DNA of 64,000 nucleotides, taken from NCBI GenBank assembly GCA_029968055.1, contig JASCNX010000007.1, positions 1 through 64,000 of the forward strand, in the 5' to 3' direction. Below the pieces are notes generated by a model that saw only the letters and a program-made list of their open reading frames with translations, did not search any database and was not told where the DNA came from. Every line of letters begins with the position of its first letter. Within the stretch, counting starts at the first letter, position 1. Source of the stretch: Xenophilus aerolatus (lineage in GTDB: Bacteria; Pseudomonadota; Gammaproteobacteria; Burkholderiales; Burkholderiaceae_C). Of the stretch, positions 55,104-64,000 are shown one piece after another. A program made the translations under genes and the position numbers.

Positions 55104-56336
55104 TCAGGCGAGCTGCACGCGCGCGAACTTGCGCTTGCCGACCTGCACCACGTAGCTGCCGGCTGCGAGTTTGAGCGCCTTGTCGCTCACCACCGCCGAA
55201 TCGACGCGCACGCCGCCGCCGTCGATCAGGCGGTTGCCCTCCGAGGTCGACGATGCCAGATTGGCCTGCTTGAGCACTTGCGCGATGCCCAGGGGCGCAC
55301 CCGAAAGCGCGACTTCGGGGATCTCGTCCGGCACGCCGCCCTTGCTGCGGTGGATGAAGTCCTGCTCGGCCGCTTCGGCCGCCTGCGCGCTGTGGAACCG
55401 CGTCGTCAGCTCCTTGGCAAGCAGCACCTTGGCGTCCTTGGGATTGCGCCCGCCCGCCACCTCGGCCTTGAGTGCGGCGATCTCCTCCAGGGAACGGAAG
55501 CTCAGCAGCGTGTACCACTTCCACATCAACTCGTCGGAGATCGACAGCGTCTTGGCGAACATCGCGTTCGGGTCCTCGCTGATGCCGATGTAGTTGTTCT
55601 TGCTCTTGGACATCTTCTCGACGCCGTCGAGCCCTTCCAGCAGCGGCATGGTCAGGATGCACTGCGGCTCCTGGCCGTATTCCTGCTGGAGATGCCGGCC
55701 GACCAGCAGGTTGAACTTCTGGTCGGTGCCGCCCAACTCGAGGTCGCTCTTGAGCGCCACCGAGTCGTAGCCCTGCATCAGCGGGTAGAGGAATTCGTGG
55801 ACCGAGATCGACTGCCCGGCCTTGAAGCGCTTGTTGAAGTCGTCGCGCTCCATCATGCGCGCCACCGTGTATTTGGCCGCCAGCTGGATCATGCCGCGCG
55901 CGCCCAGCGGGTCGCTCCACTCGGAGTTGTAGCGAATCTCGGTCTTCGATTCGTCCAGCACCAGCTTGGCTTGGGCAAAGTACGTCTCGGCGTTGGCGCG
56001 GATCTGTTCGGCGGTGAGCGGGGGACGCGTGCTGTTGCGGCCGGACGGGTCGCCGATCAGGCTGGTGAAGTCGCCGATCAGGAAGATCACCGTGTGCCCC
56101 AGGTCCTGGAGCTGGCGCATCTTGTTGAGCACCACGGTGTGGCCGAAGTGGATGTCCGGCGCCGTCGGGTCAAGCCCGAGCTTGATGCGCAGCGGCTGGC
56201 CGGTGGCCTCGGCACGCTGCAGCTTCTTGACCCACTCGTCCTGAGGCAGCAACTCGTCGGCGCCGCGTAGGGAGATTTCGAGCGCACGTCCTACACCATC
56301 GGACAGCGGCTGACCAGTAACAAACTCGGGATTCAT
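55104..56336 (-). CDS. tyrS: Tyrosyl-tRNA synthetase
   Basis: This 410-residue class-I synthetase charges tRNA-Tyr. The HIGH-type motif is [19 protein letters not shown] near residue 60, following [10 protein letters not shown]. The tyrosine site is near residues 170-200 ([24 protein letters not shown], with the GGTDQ signature) and the KMSKS loop is [14 protein letters not shown] near residue 225. The C-terminal S4-like RNA-binding domain (residues 345-405) includes [19 protein letters not shown]. Length is normal for the TyrS/TyrRZ group. The start at 56336 gives [13 protein letters not shown], plausible for beta-proteobacteria. It is divergent from the M23 peptidase gene. Confidence 0.96.
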   Translation of the reverse strand: MNPEFVTGQPLSDGVGRALEISLRGADELLPQDEWVKKLQRAEATGQPLRIKLGLDPTAPDIHFGHTVVLNKMRQLQDLGHTVIFLIGDFTSLIGDPSGRNSTRPPLTAEQIRANAETYFAQAKLVLDESKTEIRYNSEWSDPLGARGMIQLAAKYTVARMMERDDFNKRFKAGQSISVHEFLYPLMQGYDSVALKSDLELGGTDQKFNLLVGRHLQQEYGQEPQCILTMPLLEGLDGVEKMSKSKNNYIGISEDPNAMFAKTLSISDELMWKWYTLLSFRSLEEIAALKAEVAGGRNPKDAKVLLAKELTTRFHSAQAAEAAEQDFIHRSKGGVPDEIPEVALSGAPLGIAQVLKQANLASSTSEGNRLIDGGGVRVDSAVVSDKALKLAAGSYVVQVGKRKFARVQLA

Positions 56337-56497
56337 TCGGACTTTTGTGGGGAAAGCAACGGCCGAAAGCTATACTCCAGCCGGTTTCTTGAGCGCTGCA
56401 TTCTAAGCGCCGCTCCTTTTTCGCCCCGCCTGAAGACCTTCGTTGGCCCGCAAATTGCTGGCACAGGCGGTCGCCGAACCCGAGCTGGATTTCTGAG

Positions 56498-57856
56498 TTG
56501 TCCAAACTGATCAACGGCATCCTGGCCGCCGAGGAGCTTGTCGCCTCTCGCGTCGCCTACACCGTCAAGACCTACCCCCGCCATCTGACAGCGGCCATCG
56601 CCGCGATGCTGCTGTGCGCCGGGGGCGGCGCATTCGCCGTCGCCTCGCTGGGTCCCGACGCGTCCGACCTCCCGATTCACCAGGTGCTCGAGACCGTGGC
56701 CCCGCTGCCGGTCGCGAGCCAGAGCGAAGTGCTCGACGCACTCAGCTTCACGCTGTTCCGCAGCGAGCAGAGCCGCTCCAGCGACACGGCCGAGGCGCTG
56801 CTCAAGCGCCTGGGCGTGAGCGACCCTGCCGCCGCCGCCTTCGTGCGGGGCAATGGCGATGCACGTGCGGCCTTCTTCAACCGCGTCGGGCGCACCATCA
56901 ACGCCGAGGTCGGGCAGGACAACAGCCTGCGCAAGCTCACGGCGCGCTGGATTCCCGACGGCGATGGCGGCTTCAAGCGCTTCGTCATCGAGCGGCTCCC
57001 GGCCGGCTTCGTTGCCCGCATCGAGACCGACACCCTGACTCCCGGCACGCGCCTGGCCAGCGGCATCGTCCGCAGCTCGCTCTTTGCCGCCACCGACGAT
57101 GCCCGCATCCCGGATGCCGTCGCCAGCCAGTTGGCCGACATCTTCCAGGGCGACGTGGACTTCCGGCAGTTGCGCAAGGGCGACCGCTTCGCCGTGGTCT
57201 ACGAAACCTTCGAAGCCGACGGCCAGACCATGCGCACGGGCCGCGTGCTGTCGGCCGAGTTCGAGAACAACGGCAAGACTTGGCAGGCCATGTGGTACCA
57301 GGAGCCCGGCCAGAAGGGCGGCTACTACCGGCCCAACGGCGACAGCCTGCGCAAGGCCTACCTGAGCTCGCCGGTTGAGTTCACACGCGTGTCCAGTGGC
57401 TTCGCGATGCGCATGCACCCGATCCTGAACAGCTGGCGCCAGCACAACGGCATCGACTTCGCGGCGCCCACCGGCACGCCGGTGCGCACGGTGGGCGACG
57501 GCACGGTGGATTTCGCCGGCCAGCAGAACGGCTACGGCAACATCGTCATCATCGGCCACCGCAACGGCCAGCAGACGGCGTACGCCCACCTTTCGCGTAT
57601 CGACGTCAAGGAAGGCCAGTCCGTCAACCAGGGGCAGTCGATCGGTGCCGTGGGTTCCACCGGCTGGGCCACCGGGCCGCACTTGCACTTCGAGTTCCGC
57701 ATCAACGGCGAATACCACGACCCGACCACCATCGCCCAGCAGGACGGCGGCGTGCCCATCTCGACCGCAGCGCGCCCGGCCTTCGAGAAGGTGGCCCGGG
57801 CCACGCGCACCGAGCTGGCAGCCGCCTTCTCGGTGGTCCAGGCCAGCGCGGACTGA
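56498..57856 (+). CDS. M23-family metallopeptidase, membrane-anchored
   Basis: This is a 452-residue cell-wall endopeptidase-type protein. An N-terminal membrane segment (LTAAIAAMLLCAGGGAFAVASL, about residues 30-52) is followed by an OapA-like region and then the M23 (lysostaphin-like) domain in the last 150 residues: FAMRMHPILNSWRQHNGIDFAAPTGTPV (first zinc His and Asp), then QTAYAHLSRI and GATGPHLHFEFRING-type WATGPHLHFEFRI. All zinc ligands are visible. The start is probably the TTG at 56498, since there is no ATG or GTG upstream in frame; this rare start may keep expression low. A TATACT -10 lies at 56371-56376, about 110 bases upstream. It should cut peptidoglycan crosslinks and lies before anmK, a recycling kinase. 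Confidence 0.88.
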   Translation: MSKLINGILAAEELVASRVAYTVKTYPRHLTAAIAAMLLCAGGGAFAVASLGPDASDLPIHQVLETVAPLPVASQSEVLDALSFTLFRSEQSRSSDTAEALLKRLGVSDPAAAAFVRGNGDARAAFFNRVGRTINAEVGQDNSLRKLTARWIPDGDGGFKRFVIERLPAGFVARIETDTLTPGTRLASGIVRSSLFAATDDARIPDAVASQLADIFQGDVDFRQLRKGDRFAVVYETFEADGQTMRTGRVLSAEFENNGKTWQAMWYQEPGQKGGYYRPNGDSLRKAYLSSPVEFTRVSSGFAMRMHPILNSWRQHNGIDFAAPTGTPVRTVGDGTVDFAGQQNGYGNIVIIGHRNGQQTAYAHLSRIDVKEGQSVNQGQSIGAVGSTGWATGPHLHFEFRINGEYHDPTTIAQQDGGVPISTAARPAFEKVARATRTELAAAFSVVQASAD

Positions 57857-57884
57857 ACGCCTCGCGCGTACCGTCACAATCCGA

Positions 57885-57914
57885 AGCGCCGCTGTTGCGG
57901 CGCTTTTCTTTTTG
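57885..57914 (+). terminator. Rho-independent terminator between M23 gene and anmK
   Basis: AGCGCCGC, loop TGTT, GCGGCGCT then TTTCTTTTT. It ends the peptidase transcript or attenuates read-through into anmK, whose start is 16 bases further on; if it works fully, anmK needs a promoter within this short gap. Confidence 0.85.
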
Positions 57915-57929
57915 AGGGACCTCGCAGCC

Positions 57930-59060
57930 ATGGCCGCAGAACTCTTCATCGGGCTGATGTCGGGCACCTCGCTCGACGGTGTGGACGGCGTGCTGGCCGA
58001 CCTGGCTGGGGGCGGCATCGCCGTGCGCGCGCATGTGGCCGCGCCCTTCCCCGCCCCGCTGCGCGCCGAGTTGCTGGCGCTCAATCGGCCACAGGGCAGC
58101 GACGAACTTCACCGCGCGGCGCTGGCCGGCAACGGGCTCGCGCGCGTCTATGCCGAGGTGGTTCGCACGCTGCTGGCGCAAGCGTGCCAGGAGCCTACGC
58201 AGGTCGTCGCCATCGGCGCCCATGGCCAGACGGTCCGCCACCGCCCCGGGGAATTCGACGGCAATGGCTACACGCTGCAACTGAACAACCCTGCCCTGTT
58301 GGCCGAGCTCACGGGCATCGACGTGGTGGCCGACTTCCGCACACGCGACCTCGCGGCGGGCGGCCAGGGTGCGCCGCTGGTTCCAGCCTTCCACGCCGCC
58401 CTCTTCGGCCGGCCCGACGACACGGTGGCCGTACTCAACCTTGGCGGCATCGCCAACCTGAGCGTGTTGCCGCCGGCTTTGCAGGCCGACGGCCGTGCGG
58501 TGCTGGGCTTCGACTGCGGACCCGCGAATGCGTTGATGGACCACTGGTGCCAACGGCACCGCGCAGAGCCTTTCGACGCCGGCGGCACCTGGGCCGCTGG
58601 CGGCCGGGTCCACCCGGGGCTGCTCGCGCGCCTGCTCGCCGAACCCTACTTCGCGCGGCCCGCACCCAAGAGCACCGGCCGCGACCTCTTCCATCCCGAG
58701 TGGCTCGCTGCGGCGCTCGCCCAGGAAGCGCCGCTCGCACCGCAGGACGTGCAGGCCACCCTCGCCGAACTCACGGCGGAAAGTGCCGCACGGGCCGTGC
58801 GGGAAGCCGCCTCCGCGGCGAGCACGCTGGTCGTCTGCGGTGGCGGCGCGCTCAATGCGCACCTGATGGCGCGGCTCGCGGCGCTGCTGCCCGGCGTGGC
58901 AGTCCTTTCCTCCGACGCACGCGGCCTGCCGCCGCAGCAGGTGGAAGCCACGGCCTTTGCCTGGCTGGCGCGCCGCACCGTGCGGCGGGAGCCCGGCAAC
59001 CTGGCGAGCGTGACCGGCGCACGCGGGGCGCGGGTGCTGGGCGCCATCTACCCGGCCTGA
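57930..59060 (+). CDS. anmK: Anhydro-N-acetylmuramic acid kinase
   Basis: This 376-residue kinase converts 1,6-anhydro-MurNAc, released by lytic transglycosylases, into MurNAc-6-phosphate, opening the ring while adding phosphate from ATP. The signatures are IGLMSGTSLDGVDG at the N-terminus, GAHGQTVRH near residue 95, VLNLGGIANLSVLP near 172, GFDCGPANALMDHW near 195 and VCGGGALNAHLMARLAALL near 308. Length is that of the family (370). The start at 57930 begins MAAELFIGLMSG. It is the logical companion of Slt at the other end of the window and of the M23 endopeptidase just upstream. Confidence 0.96.
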   Translation: MAAELFIGLMSGTSLDGVDGVLADLAGGGIAVRAHVAAPFPAPLRAELLALNRPQGSDELHRAALAGNGLARVYAEVVRTLLAQACQEPTQVVAIGAHGQTVRHRPGEFDGNGYTLQLNNPALLAELTGIDVVADFRTRDLAAGGQGAPLVPAFHAALFGRPDDTVAVLNLGGIANLSVLPPALQADGRAVLGFDCGPANALMDHWCQRHRAEPFDAGGTWAAGGRVHPGLLARLLAEPYFARPAPKSTGRDLFHPEWLAAALAQEAPLAPQDVQATLAELTAESAARAVREAASAASTLVVCGGGALNAHLMARLAALLPGVAVLSSDARGLPPQQVEATAFAWLARRTVRREPGNLASVTGARGARVLGAIYPA

Positions 59061-59123
59061 GGTTCAAGCCTAAAGTGACTGCACGCCCGCCGGAAGGGCG
59101 AGCAGCAATCCACCGTGGAGCGA

Positions 59124-60575
59124 TCAGCCGTGCCCGGACACTTCCGGGCCATCGAGCTGGGGTGCCCTCGCCTCGGCAGGCAATTGCCAGAACACCGCCG
59201 CCGAGGCCAGCGTGATCAAGCCCACGGTGACGAAAGTGGCCTGGAACGCCTCGAGCGCGGCGCCCGGCGTGCCGGTTCCGCCGAAGGCCGCACTGAAGCC
59301 CGACAGCACCGCGCCGGCCACGGCCACGCCCAGGCTCATCGCCAGCATCTGCACCATCGACAGCAGGCTGTTGCCGCTGCTGGCGCTGGCGCCGTCCAGG
59401 TCCTTGAGCGTGATGGTGTTCATGGCCGTGAACTGCAGCGAGTTGAAGGCGCCGAAGGCGGCGAGTTGCAGCACGCGCAGCCACAGCGGCTCGCCCGGTG
59501 TCGCCAGGGCGAAGCTGGCCATCAGCAGCCCGATGATGGCGGTGTTGCCCACCAGCACGTTGCGGTAGCCGAAGCGAAGGATGAGCGGCGTCGCCACCCG
59601 TTTCATCGCCATGCCGGCCAGCGCGGTGGGCAGCATCATCAGGCCCGCCTGCAGCGGCGAATAGCCCAGCGAGATCTGCAGCGAGATCGGGATCAGGAAG
59701 GGCATCGCTCCGCTGCCTAGCCGGCAGAACAGGTTGCCCAGCAGCCCCACCGACAGCGTGCGCACCCGGAACAGCTGGGTCGAGAACAGCGGCTGCGGGT
59801 GCCGCACCGCGTGGAGCCAGTACACCACCAGCGCCGCGAAGCCGAAGACGCCCAGCACCAGCGTGCCGGCATGGCGCAGGCCCAGGTCGGAGCCGCCCTC
59901 GATCGCCAGTGAAATGGCGACCATGCCGAAGGCCAGCAGCGCATAGCCCCAAAGGTCGAAGCGCCCGGTGTGCTCGGCACGCGCATCGGGCATGAAGCGC
60001 TGCGTGGCGACGAGGCCGATCAGCCCCACCGGCAGGTTGATGAGGAAGATCCAGTGCCACGACGCGTACTGCACCAGCCAGCCGCCGAGCGTGGGACCCA
60101 GCAGCGGCCCGATGAGCCCTGGAATGGCCACGAAGCTCATTGCCTGGAGGAACTCGCCGCGCGGAAATGTGCGAAGCACGGAAAGTCGCCCCACCGGCAG
60201 CAGCAGCGCGCCGCCAAGCCCTTGCAGCACCCGCGCCGCCACCAGTTCGCCCAGCCCGCGCGACGCCGCGCAGGCCAGCGAACCCAAGGAGAACAACGCG
60301 ATCGCCAGCATGAAAACGCGCCGCGTGCCGAAGCGGTCGGCCAGCCAGCCCGAGGCCGGGATCAGCATCGCCATCGTCAGCGAATAGGCCACGATCACCG
60401 ACTGCATGCGCAGCGGGCTCTCGCCCAGGCTCGCGGCCATCGCCGGCAGCGCCGTGTTGATGATGGTCGCGTCCAGCGTCTGCATGAAGAAGCCGATCGC
60501 GACCAGCCACAGCAGCACGCGGCGGTCGGCGGGGCTGGACGACGGGTCGGTGGCGGCGGGCGTCGGTGCGCTCAT
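59124..60575 (-). CDS. MFS transporter, DHA2 drug-exporter family
   Basis: This is a 483-residue inner-membrane transporter. The family pattern is clear: LWLVAIGFFMQTLDATIINTALPAMAASL (helix 1 with the LDxTIVNVALP-type motif), SGWLADRFGTRRVF (loop 2-3), and VARVLQGLGGALLLPVGRLSVL (helix 4). PGLIGPLLGPTLGGWLVQYASWHWIFLINLPVG is motif C of antiporters. The number of hydrophobic stretches suggests 14 helices, the DHA2 type (EmrB, MdtD, HsrA). Substrates unknown. No membrane-fusion or TolC partner gene is next to it. It converges with anmK and lies before erpA on the same strand, separated by the erpA terminator. Confidence 0.92.
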   Translation of the reverse strand: MSAPTPAATDPSSSPADRRVLLWLVAIGFFMQTLDATIINTALPAMAASLGESPLRMQSVIVAYSLTMAMLIPASGWLADRFGTRRVFMLAIALFSLGSLACAASRGLGELVAARVLQGLGGALLLPVGRLSVLRTFPRGEFLQAMSFVAIPGLIGPLLGPTLGGWLVQYASWHWIFLINLPVGLIGLVATQRFMPDARAEHTGRFDLWGYALLAFGMVAISLAIEGGSDLGLRHAGTLVLGVFGFAALVVYWLHAVRHPQPLFSTQLFRVRTLSVGLLGNLFCRLGSGAMPFLIPISLQISLGYSPLQAGLMMLPTALAGMAMKRVATPLILRFGYRNVLVGNTAIIGLLMASFALATPGEPLWLRVLQLAAFGAFNSLQFTAMNTITLKDLDGASASSGNSLLSMVQMLAMSLGVAVAGAVLSGFSAAFGGTGTPGAALEAFQATFVTVGLITLASAAVFWQLPAEARAPQLDGPEVSGHG

Positions 60576-60632
60576 GGTGTTCGGGCTTTCTGGAGCGGGA
60601 CGTTCCGGCAGGCGACGGGTGCCGCGGGAACG

Positions 60633-60654
60633 AAAAAGCCGCCCGAAGGCGGCT
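60633..60654 (-). terminator. Rho-independent terminator of erpA
   Basis: On the minus strand AGCCGCC, loop TTCG, GGCGGCT is followed by a T run; it lies about 65 bases after the erpA stop. Confidence 0.85.
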
Positions 60655-60717
60655 GGACCGGTGGCATGTGGGGCGCGGGGTGGTGGTCGGTGTACGCCCG
60701 CCCGGTCAAGATGCGGA

Positions 60718-61089
60718 TCAGGCCGAGAAGCTCGAGCCGCAGCCGCAGGTGCTGGTGGCGTTCGGGTTCTTGATCACGAACTGCGCACCCTGCAGGTCTT
60801 CCTTGTAGTCGATCTCGGCGCCGACCAGGTACTGGTAGCTCATCGCGTCGATGAGCAGCGACACGCCATTCTTGGTCATGGTCGTGTCGTCGTCGTTCGT
60901 GATCTCGTCGAAGGTGAAGCCGTACTGGAAGCCGGAGCAGCCGCCGCCCTGCACGAACACCCGCAGCTTCAGGTCGGGATTGCCCTCTTCGGCGATCAGG
61001 TCCGCCACCTTGGCAGCCGCGCTGTCGGTGAAGACGATCGGCTCGGGCATCTGGCTGGGGGTGCTGATGGTTTCGGCAACTGCGCTCAT
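60718..61089 (-). CDS. erpA: Iron-sulfur cluster insertion protein ErpA
   Basis: This 123-residue A-type carrier delivers [4Fe-4S] clusters to apoproteins such as IspG and respiratory enzymes. The three ligand cysteines are seen in [17 protein letters not shown] and, at the end, [11 protein letters not shown]. Conserved [18 protein letters not shown] and [23 protein letters not shown] also fit. ErpA is favoured over IscA because of the N-terminal extension ([20 protein letters not shown]) and the lone location away from an isc operon. It ends at its own terminator. Confidence 0.94.
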   Translation of the reverse strand: MSAVAETISTPSQMPEPIVFTDSAAAKVADLIAEEGNPDLKLRVFVQGGGCSGFQYGFTFDEITNDDDTTMTKNGVSLLIDAMSYQYLVGAEIDYKEDLQGAQFVIKNPNATSTCGCGSSFSA

Positions 61090-61152
61090 GGATGGTTCTC
61101 CGTGGGGGTCGCACGCGGGCGACCAATGTGGGGAATGCTACCCCAGACAAAG

Positions 61153-61173
61153 AAAAACCGCCCCGAGGGCGGT
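61153..61173 (-). terminator. Rho-independent terminator of rplM-rpsI
   Basis: Minus strand: ACCGCCC, loop TCG, GGGCGGT, then TTTTC. It starts 22 bases after the rpsI stop. Confidence 0.85.
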
Positions 61174-61194
61174 CTTTCCGTGGGCAGGACCCGA

Positions 61195-61587
61195 TCAGCG
61201 CTTGCTGAACTGCTTGCGGCGACGTGCGGAGTGCAGGCCGACCTTCTTGCGTTCCACCTCGCGGGCGTCGCGGGTGACGAAACCGGCCTGGCTCAGCACC
61301 GGCTTGAGGTTCGCGTCGTAGTCGATCAGCGCACGGGTGATGCCGTGGCGGGTCGCGCCGGCCTGGCCGGACTCACCGCCGCCGTGGACGTTGACCTGGA
61401 TGTCGAAGCTCTCGACGTTGTCGGTCAGCACCAGGGGCTGCTTGGCGATCATGATCGAGGTCTGACGGCCGAAGAACTCTTCGATCGCCTTGCCGTTCAC
61501 CGTGATCTTGCCGGTGCCCTTCTTGAGAAACACGCGGGCGACGCTGGACTTGCGACGGCCGGTGCCATTGTTCCAATCACCAATCAT
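61195..61587 (-). CDS. rpsI: 30S ribosomal protein S9
   Basis: This is the 130-residue ribosomal protein of the small-subunit head whose C-terminal tail touches the P-site tRNA. It starts [20 protein letters not shown] and ends with the typical basic tail [19 protein letters not shown]. Conserved [20 protein letters not shown] is present. Length is that of E. coli S9. It is the second gene of the rplM-rpsI pair, 11 bases after rplM. Confidence 0.98.
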   Translation of the reverse strand: MIGDWNNGTGRRKSSVARVFLKKGTGKITVNGKAIEEFFGRQTSIMIAKQPLVLTDNVESFDIQVNVHGGGESGQAGATRHGITRALIDYDANLKPVLSQAGFVTRDAREVERKKVGLHSARRRKQFSKR

Positions 61588-61598
61588 CTCAAGGCTCC

Positions 61599-62027
61599 TT
61601 AGATTTCCAGCGCCTTGGGCTGCTGGGCGGTGTGCGGATGCTCTGCACCGCCATACACCTTGAGTTTCTTGATCATCGCGTAGCCGAGGGGGCCCTTGGG
61701 CAGCATGCCCTTGACAGCCTTCTCGAGCGCACGGCCGGGGTGCTTGGCCTGCATGTCGCGGAAGTTGGTGGCCGTGATGCCGCCGGGGAAGCCCGAATGG
61801 CGGTAGTACACCTTGTCGAGCGACTTGGTGCCGGTGACCTTGAGCTTGGAGGCGTTGACGATGACGATGAAATCGCCGGTGTCGACGTGAGGCGTGTAAA
61901 TGGCCTTGTGCTTGCCGCGCAGTCGGAGGGCCACTTCGCTGGCTACCCGTCCGAGGACCTTGTCGGTCGCGTCAATCACAAACCACTCGTGCACGACCTC
62001 AGCGGGCTTTGCGCTGAAAGTAGACAT
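61599..62027 (-). CDS. rplM: 50S ribosomal protein L13
   Basis: This 142-residue early-assembly protein of the large subunit has [52 protein letters not shown] as its strongly conserved core and [18 protein letters not shown] as the normal C-terminus. Length matches E. coli L13 exactly. The start at 62027 has AGGAAAACTC before it; a longer upstream frame is not used. The promoter at 62154-62182 leads to a leader of about 120 bases with a GC-rich region where L13 autoregulation may act. Confidence 0.98.
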   Translation of the reverse strand: MSTFSAKPAEVVHEWFVIDATDKVLGRVASEVALRLRGKHKAIYTPHVDTGDFIVIVNASKLKVTGTKSLDKVYYRHSGFPGGITATNFRDMQAKHPGRALEKAVKGMLPKGPLGYAMIKKLKVYGGAEHPHTAQQPKALEI

Positions 62028-62153
62028 GAGTTTTCCTGAAGGAGGAGGTTTGCTGAGGGCCCTTTTCCACGGTCGGCCTTCCTCTGAAGGGAAGCTCTTA
62101 GGTGGGAGTGGAGTGTCTTGCCGCGGGGCCCGAAAATCGCTGCAAAGCCCGCC

Positions 62154-62182
62154 ATTATATGACGACGGCGCTGGGCCGCCAA
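62154..62182 (-). promoter_or_regulatory. Sigma-70 promoter of rplM-rpsI
   Basis: On the minus strand TTGGCG, a 17-base spacer and a perfect TATAAT. It is the strongest vegetative promoter seen in the window, as expected for ribosomal protein genes; the start site is about 120 bases before rplM. The 315-base gap 62028-62342 otherwise holds only this leader and the upstream region of rlmJ. Confidence 0.85.
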
Positions 62183-62342
62183 GCAGGGCGGCTGCGCCCC
62201 CAACCGGCTGACCGCTGCGAGCCGCCGGGAAGGGTTTTTCGACCGGGCACAAGGGTAGCGACAATCGGGGCCGCGATCCGAGCCCGGGCCGCGGGCGGCC
62301 GCCACGGCGGTGCGCCTTCCCTGCCGACCTGCACGATCATCC

Positions 62343-63245
62343 ATGTTCAGCTACCGCCACGCCTTCCACGCCGGCAACCACGCCGATGTGCTCAAACACA
62401 CGGTGCTGATCGCCACCCTCGAGCATCTGCTCGAAAAGCCCACGCCGATCACCGTGGTCGACACCCATGCCGGGGCCGGCCTGTACCGGCTCGACGGCGA
62501 CTACGCCGGCACGAGCGGCGAAGCGGCCGACGGCGTGCTGCGCCTGCTGGGCCCCGCGGCCGAGGGCGCGCCGGAACAACCGCTGCCGCCGGCGCTCGCC
62601 CGGTACCTCGAGGTGGTGCGCAGCTTCAACCGCGGGGGGCAAGCCCGCGTGTACCCCGGTTCGCCCTTCATCACCCACCACCTGCTGCGCGACGAGGACA
62701 AGCTCAAGCTGTACGAGCTGCACCCGACCGACGCGCGCACGCTGGACGCCAACATCGCCCAGCTCGACGCCGGCCGGCAGATCGCCGTGCTGCGCGAGGA
62801 CGGATTCGGCAGCGCCACCAAGTTCCTGCCGCCGCCCTCCCGGCGTGCGCTGGTGCTGGTGGACCCGAGCTACGAACTCAAGACCGACTACGGCCGCACG
62901 GCGGCGTTCGTCGGCGAGGCCGTGAAGCGTTTCGCCACCGGCGTCTATGCCGTGTGGTACCCGATCATTCCCCGGCCCGAGGCGCACGACCTGCCGCGCA
63001 GGCTCAAGACGCTGGCCAACAAGGCCGGCAAGCCCTGGCTGCATGCGACGCTGACGGTCAAATCGAGCAAGATCACGACCAACGCGGAGGGCGAGACGCG
63101 ACGGCCGGGCTTGCCCGCGAGCGGCATGTTTCTGATCAACCCGCCCTACACACTGGCCGAGCAGTTGCGCCCGGCGCTCGCCCGCCTGGCCGAGGTGCTG
63201 GCCCAGGACCGCCACGCGGCCTTCACGGTCGAAGCAGGAGGCTGA
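62343..63245 (+). CDS. rlmJ: 23S rRNA (adenine2030-N6)-methyltransferase
   Basis: This 300-residue enzyme methylates A2030 of 23S rRNA. It opens MFSYRHAFHAGNHADVLKHTVL, the family signature, followed by VVDTHAGAGLYRL (SAM loop). The catalytic motif IV, often DPPYE, is VDPSYELKTDYGRT here. YAVWYPIIPR and SGMFLINPPYTL near the end are also conserved. Length is close to E. coli RlmJ (280). The start at 62343 follows the family; an in-frame GTG further upstream is unlikely. It converges with the rlpA-like gene, 38 bases between stops. Confidence 0.94.
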   Translation: MFSYRHAFHAGNHADVLKHTVLIATLEHLLEKPTPITVVDTHAGAGLYRLDGDYAGTSGEAADGVLRLLGPAAEGAPEQPLPPALARYLEVVRSFNRGGQARVYPGSPFITHHLLRDEDKLKLYELHPTDARTLDANIAQLDAGRQIAVLREDGFGSATKFLPPPSRRALVLVDPSYELKTDYGRTAAFVGEAVKRFATGVYAVWYPIIPRPEAHDLPRRLKTLANKAGKPWLHATLTVKSSKITTNAEGETRRPGLPASGMFLINPPYTLAEQLRPALARLAEVLAQDRHAAFTVEAGG

Positions 63246-63283
63246 CAGCGGCCGAGGCCTCCACCGCGCTCAGCGCTCAGCGC

Positions 63284-63994
63284 TCATCGGCGACGCCGCG
63301 ATGCCTGCACCGTCTTCCTCGGGCGTGCGTCCGGCTTCGGTGCGTCGGCGAGGACCGCGCCGCCCGCGTCGTCGGCCGGCGCGACCGCCACGCCGTTGCA
63401 GCGTCCGCCTTCCGGTCCGATGCGCGTCAGCGCCACCTGCTTGATGCCCAGGCCGACCATCTGCAGTTGCTCCGCCGCCGCCTGGCTCAGGTCGATGATG
63501 CGGCCGGCCGCATACGGGCCGCGGTCGTTCACGCGCACCATCACTTCGCGTCCGTTGAGCAGGCTGCGAACGCAAAGGCGGGTGCCGAAAGGCAGGGTCT
63601 TGTGGGCGGCGGTGAAGGCCCCCATGTCGAAGCGCTCGCCGCTGGCCGTCTTGCGCAGGTGGAATTGCAGCCCGTACCACGACGCGCCGCCGCGTTGGAT
63701 CACCTCGCCCGGCGGCCCGTCACCGGGCAGGCCGTCGTCCGGAGGCAGATCGCCCTCGGCTCCGAAGCTCAGGTCGTAGCGCACCGACGCGACCCGGGAG
63801 CGCGGCGCATCGGCCGAAGCCCCGCCCTGCCGGGCCAGCGGCCGCAAGGGTGCCGCCGGGGACACGGCTTCCGCGACCTTCGTGGCAGTTCCGGATTCGC
63901 CGGGCGGCGTGGTGCAGCCGGCCAGCGCCAGAGCCAGCCCGGCGCAGCCCAGCCACTGCGCCCCCCGATGCAGGCCCCAGCCGGCCACCGTCAT
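63284..63994 (-). CDS. rlpA: RlpA-like lipoprotein, septal lytic transglycosylase family
   Basis: This is a 236-residue lipoprotein with lipobox ALAGC near residue 26. The double-psi beta-barrel domain covers about residues 98-195: VIQRGGASWYGLQFHLRKTASGERFDMGAFTAAHKTLPFGTRLCVRSL, then VMVRVNDRGPYAAGRIIDLSQAAAEQL. The acidic ERF and DRGP residues of RlpA are present. The C-terminal SPOR domain of E. coli RlpA is absent; a basic tail follows instead. The start at 63994 lies six bases from the window end, so a longer N-terminus beyond the window is possible, though the lipobox position already fits. RlpA cuts naked glycan strands at the septum in some species. Confidence 0.85.
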   Translation of the reverse strand: MTVAGWGLHRGAQWLGCAGLALALAGCTTPPGESGTATKVAEAVSPAAPLRPLARQGGASADAPRSRVASVRYDLSFGAEGDLPPDDGLPGDGPPGEVIQRGGASWYGLQFHLRKTASGERFDMGAFTAAHKTLPFGTRLCVRSLLNGREVMVRVNDRGPYAAGRIIDLSQAAAEQLQMVGLGIKQVALTRIGPEGGRCNGVAVAPADDAGGAVLADAPKPDARPRKTVQASRRRR

Positions 63995-64000
63995 GCGCGC

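Noticed and set aside
56443-56496. A 17-codon TTG-started frame just before the M23 peptidase gene
   Set aside because: It ends four bases before the peptidase TTG and could be a leader peptide, but both signals are weak and nothing else supports it.

Overview
The window is about 69% GC chromosomal DNA from a beta-proteobacterium, most like Comamonadaceae (Variovorax and relatives). That placement rests on the gene content (qseEGF, MocR next to a DUF2917 gene, the phoH-ybeY pair, a lone opgH), on codon use, and on three intergenic repeat types I recall from this family. It is an assignment by resemblance, not by search. I saw no rRNA or tRNA gene, CRISPR array or intact mobile element.

Layout. 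1-9.3 kb is housekeeping: 5-formyl-THF cyclo-ligase, soluble lytic transglycosylase, MscS and MgtC membrane proteins, GST, OmpW, CCA-adding enzyme, and otsB-otsA for trehalose. 9.4-11.5 kb is a lower-GC accessory insert. It holds a winged-helix hypothetical gene with an overlapping 49-codon gene, several very small ORFs between strong hairpins, and a decayed IS1595-type transposase. 11.5-24.5 kb carries regulators and metabolism: LysR/SDR, DyP peroxidase, Usp, DUF2917/MocR, ROK kinase, HisN, a MidA-like methyltransferase, folM-like/folB/ttcA, a lipoprotein and a phosphatase.

24.9-39.8 kb is a biosynthetic operon led by two megasynthases. The first reads [partial C]-A-T-KS-AT-T-aminotransferase and the second C-A-T-C-T. 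An Sfp-type phosphopantetheinyl transferase and two alpha/beta hydrolases follow, with overlapping starts for the first four genes. The KS-AT module has no reductive domains and is followed by a PLP aminotransferase. It should therefore make a beta-amino acid from an amino-acid starter and malonate, which the second protein would build into a short peptide. There is no thioesterase or reductase domain. An AT-rich 410-bp leader with a 28-bp palindrome precedes the operon.

40.4-47.9 kb holds miaB and a qseE-qseG-qseF two-component operon. The space after qseF contains an almost textbook sigma-54 control region: two TGTC-N10-GACA sites, an IHF consensus and a GG-N10-GC promoter. It points at a small ORF and opgH (osmoregulated periplasmic glucan synthase). 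This links the envelope-stress regulator to glucan synthesis, or to an RNA made there.

48-64 kb returns to core genes: ruvA, a secreted trypsin-like protease with DUF5648 repeats, phoH-ybeY, a CDF transporter with dtd (dtd carries an in-frame 81-bp repeat insertion), FecR/OmpA lipoproteins, tyrS, an M23 peptidase with anmK, an MFS exporter, erpA, rplM-rpsI, rlmJ and rlpA.

Starts were chosen by family length, Shine-Dalgarno sites and overlaps. Function calls rest on motifs read by eye, and substrate codes for the adenylation domains are hand alignments.
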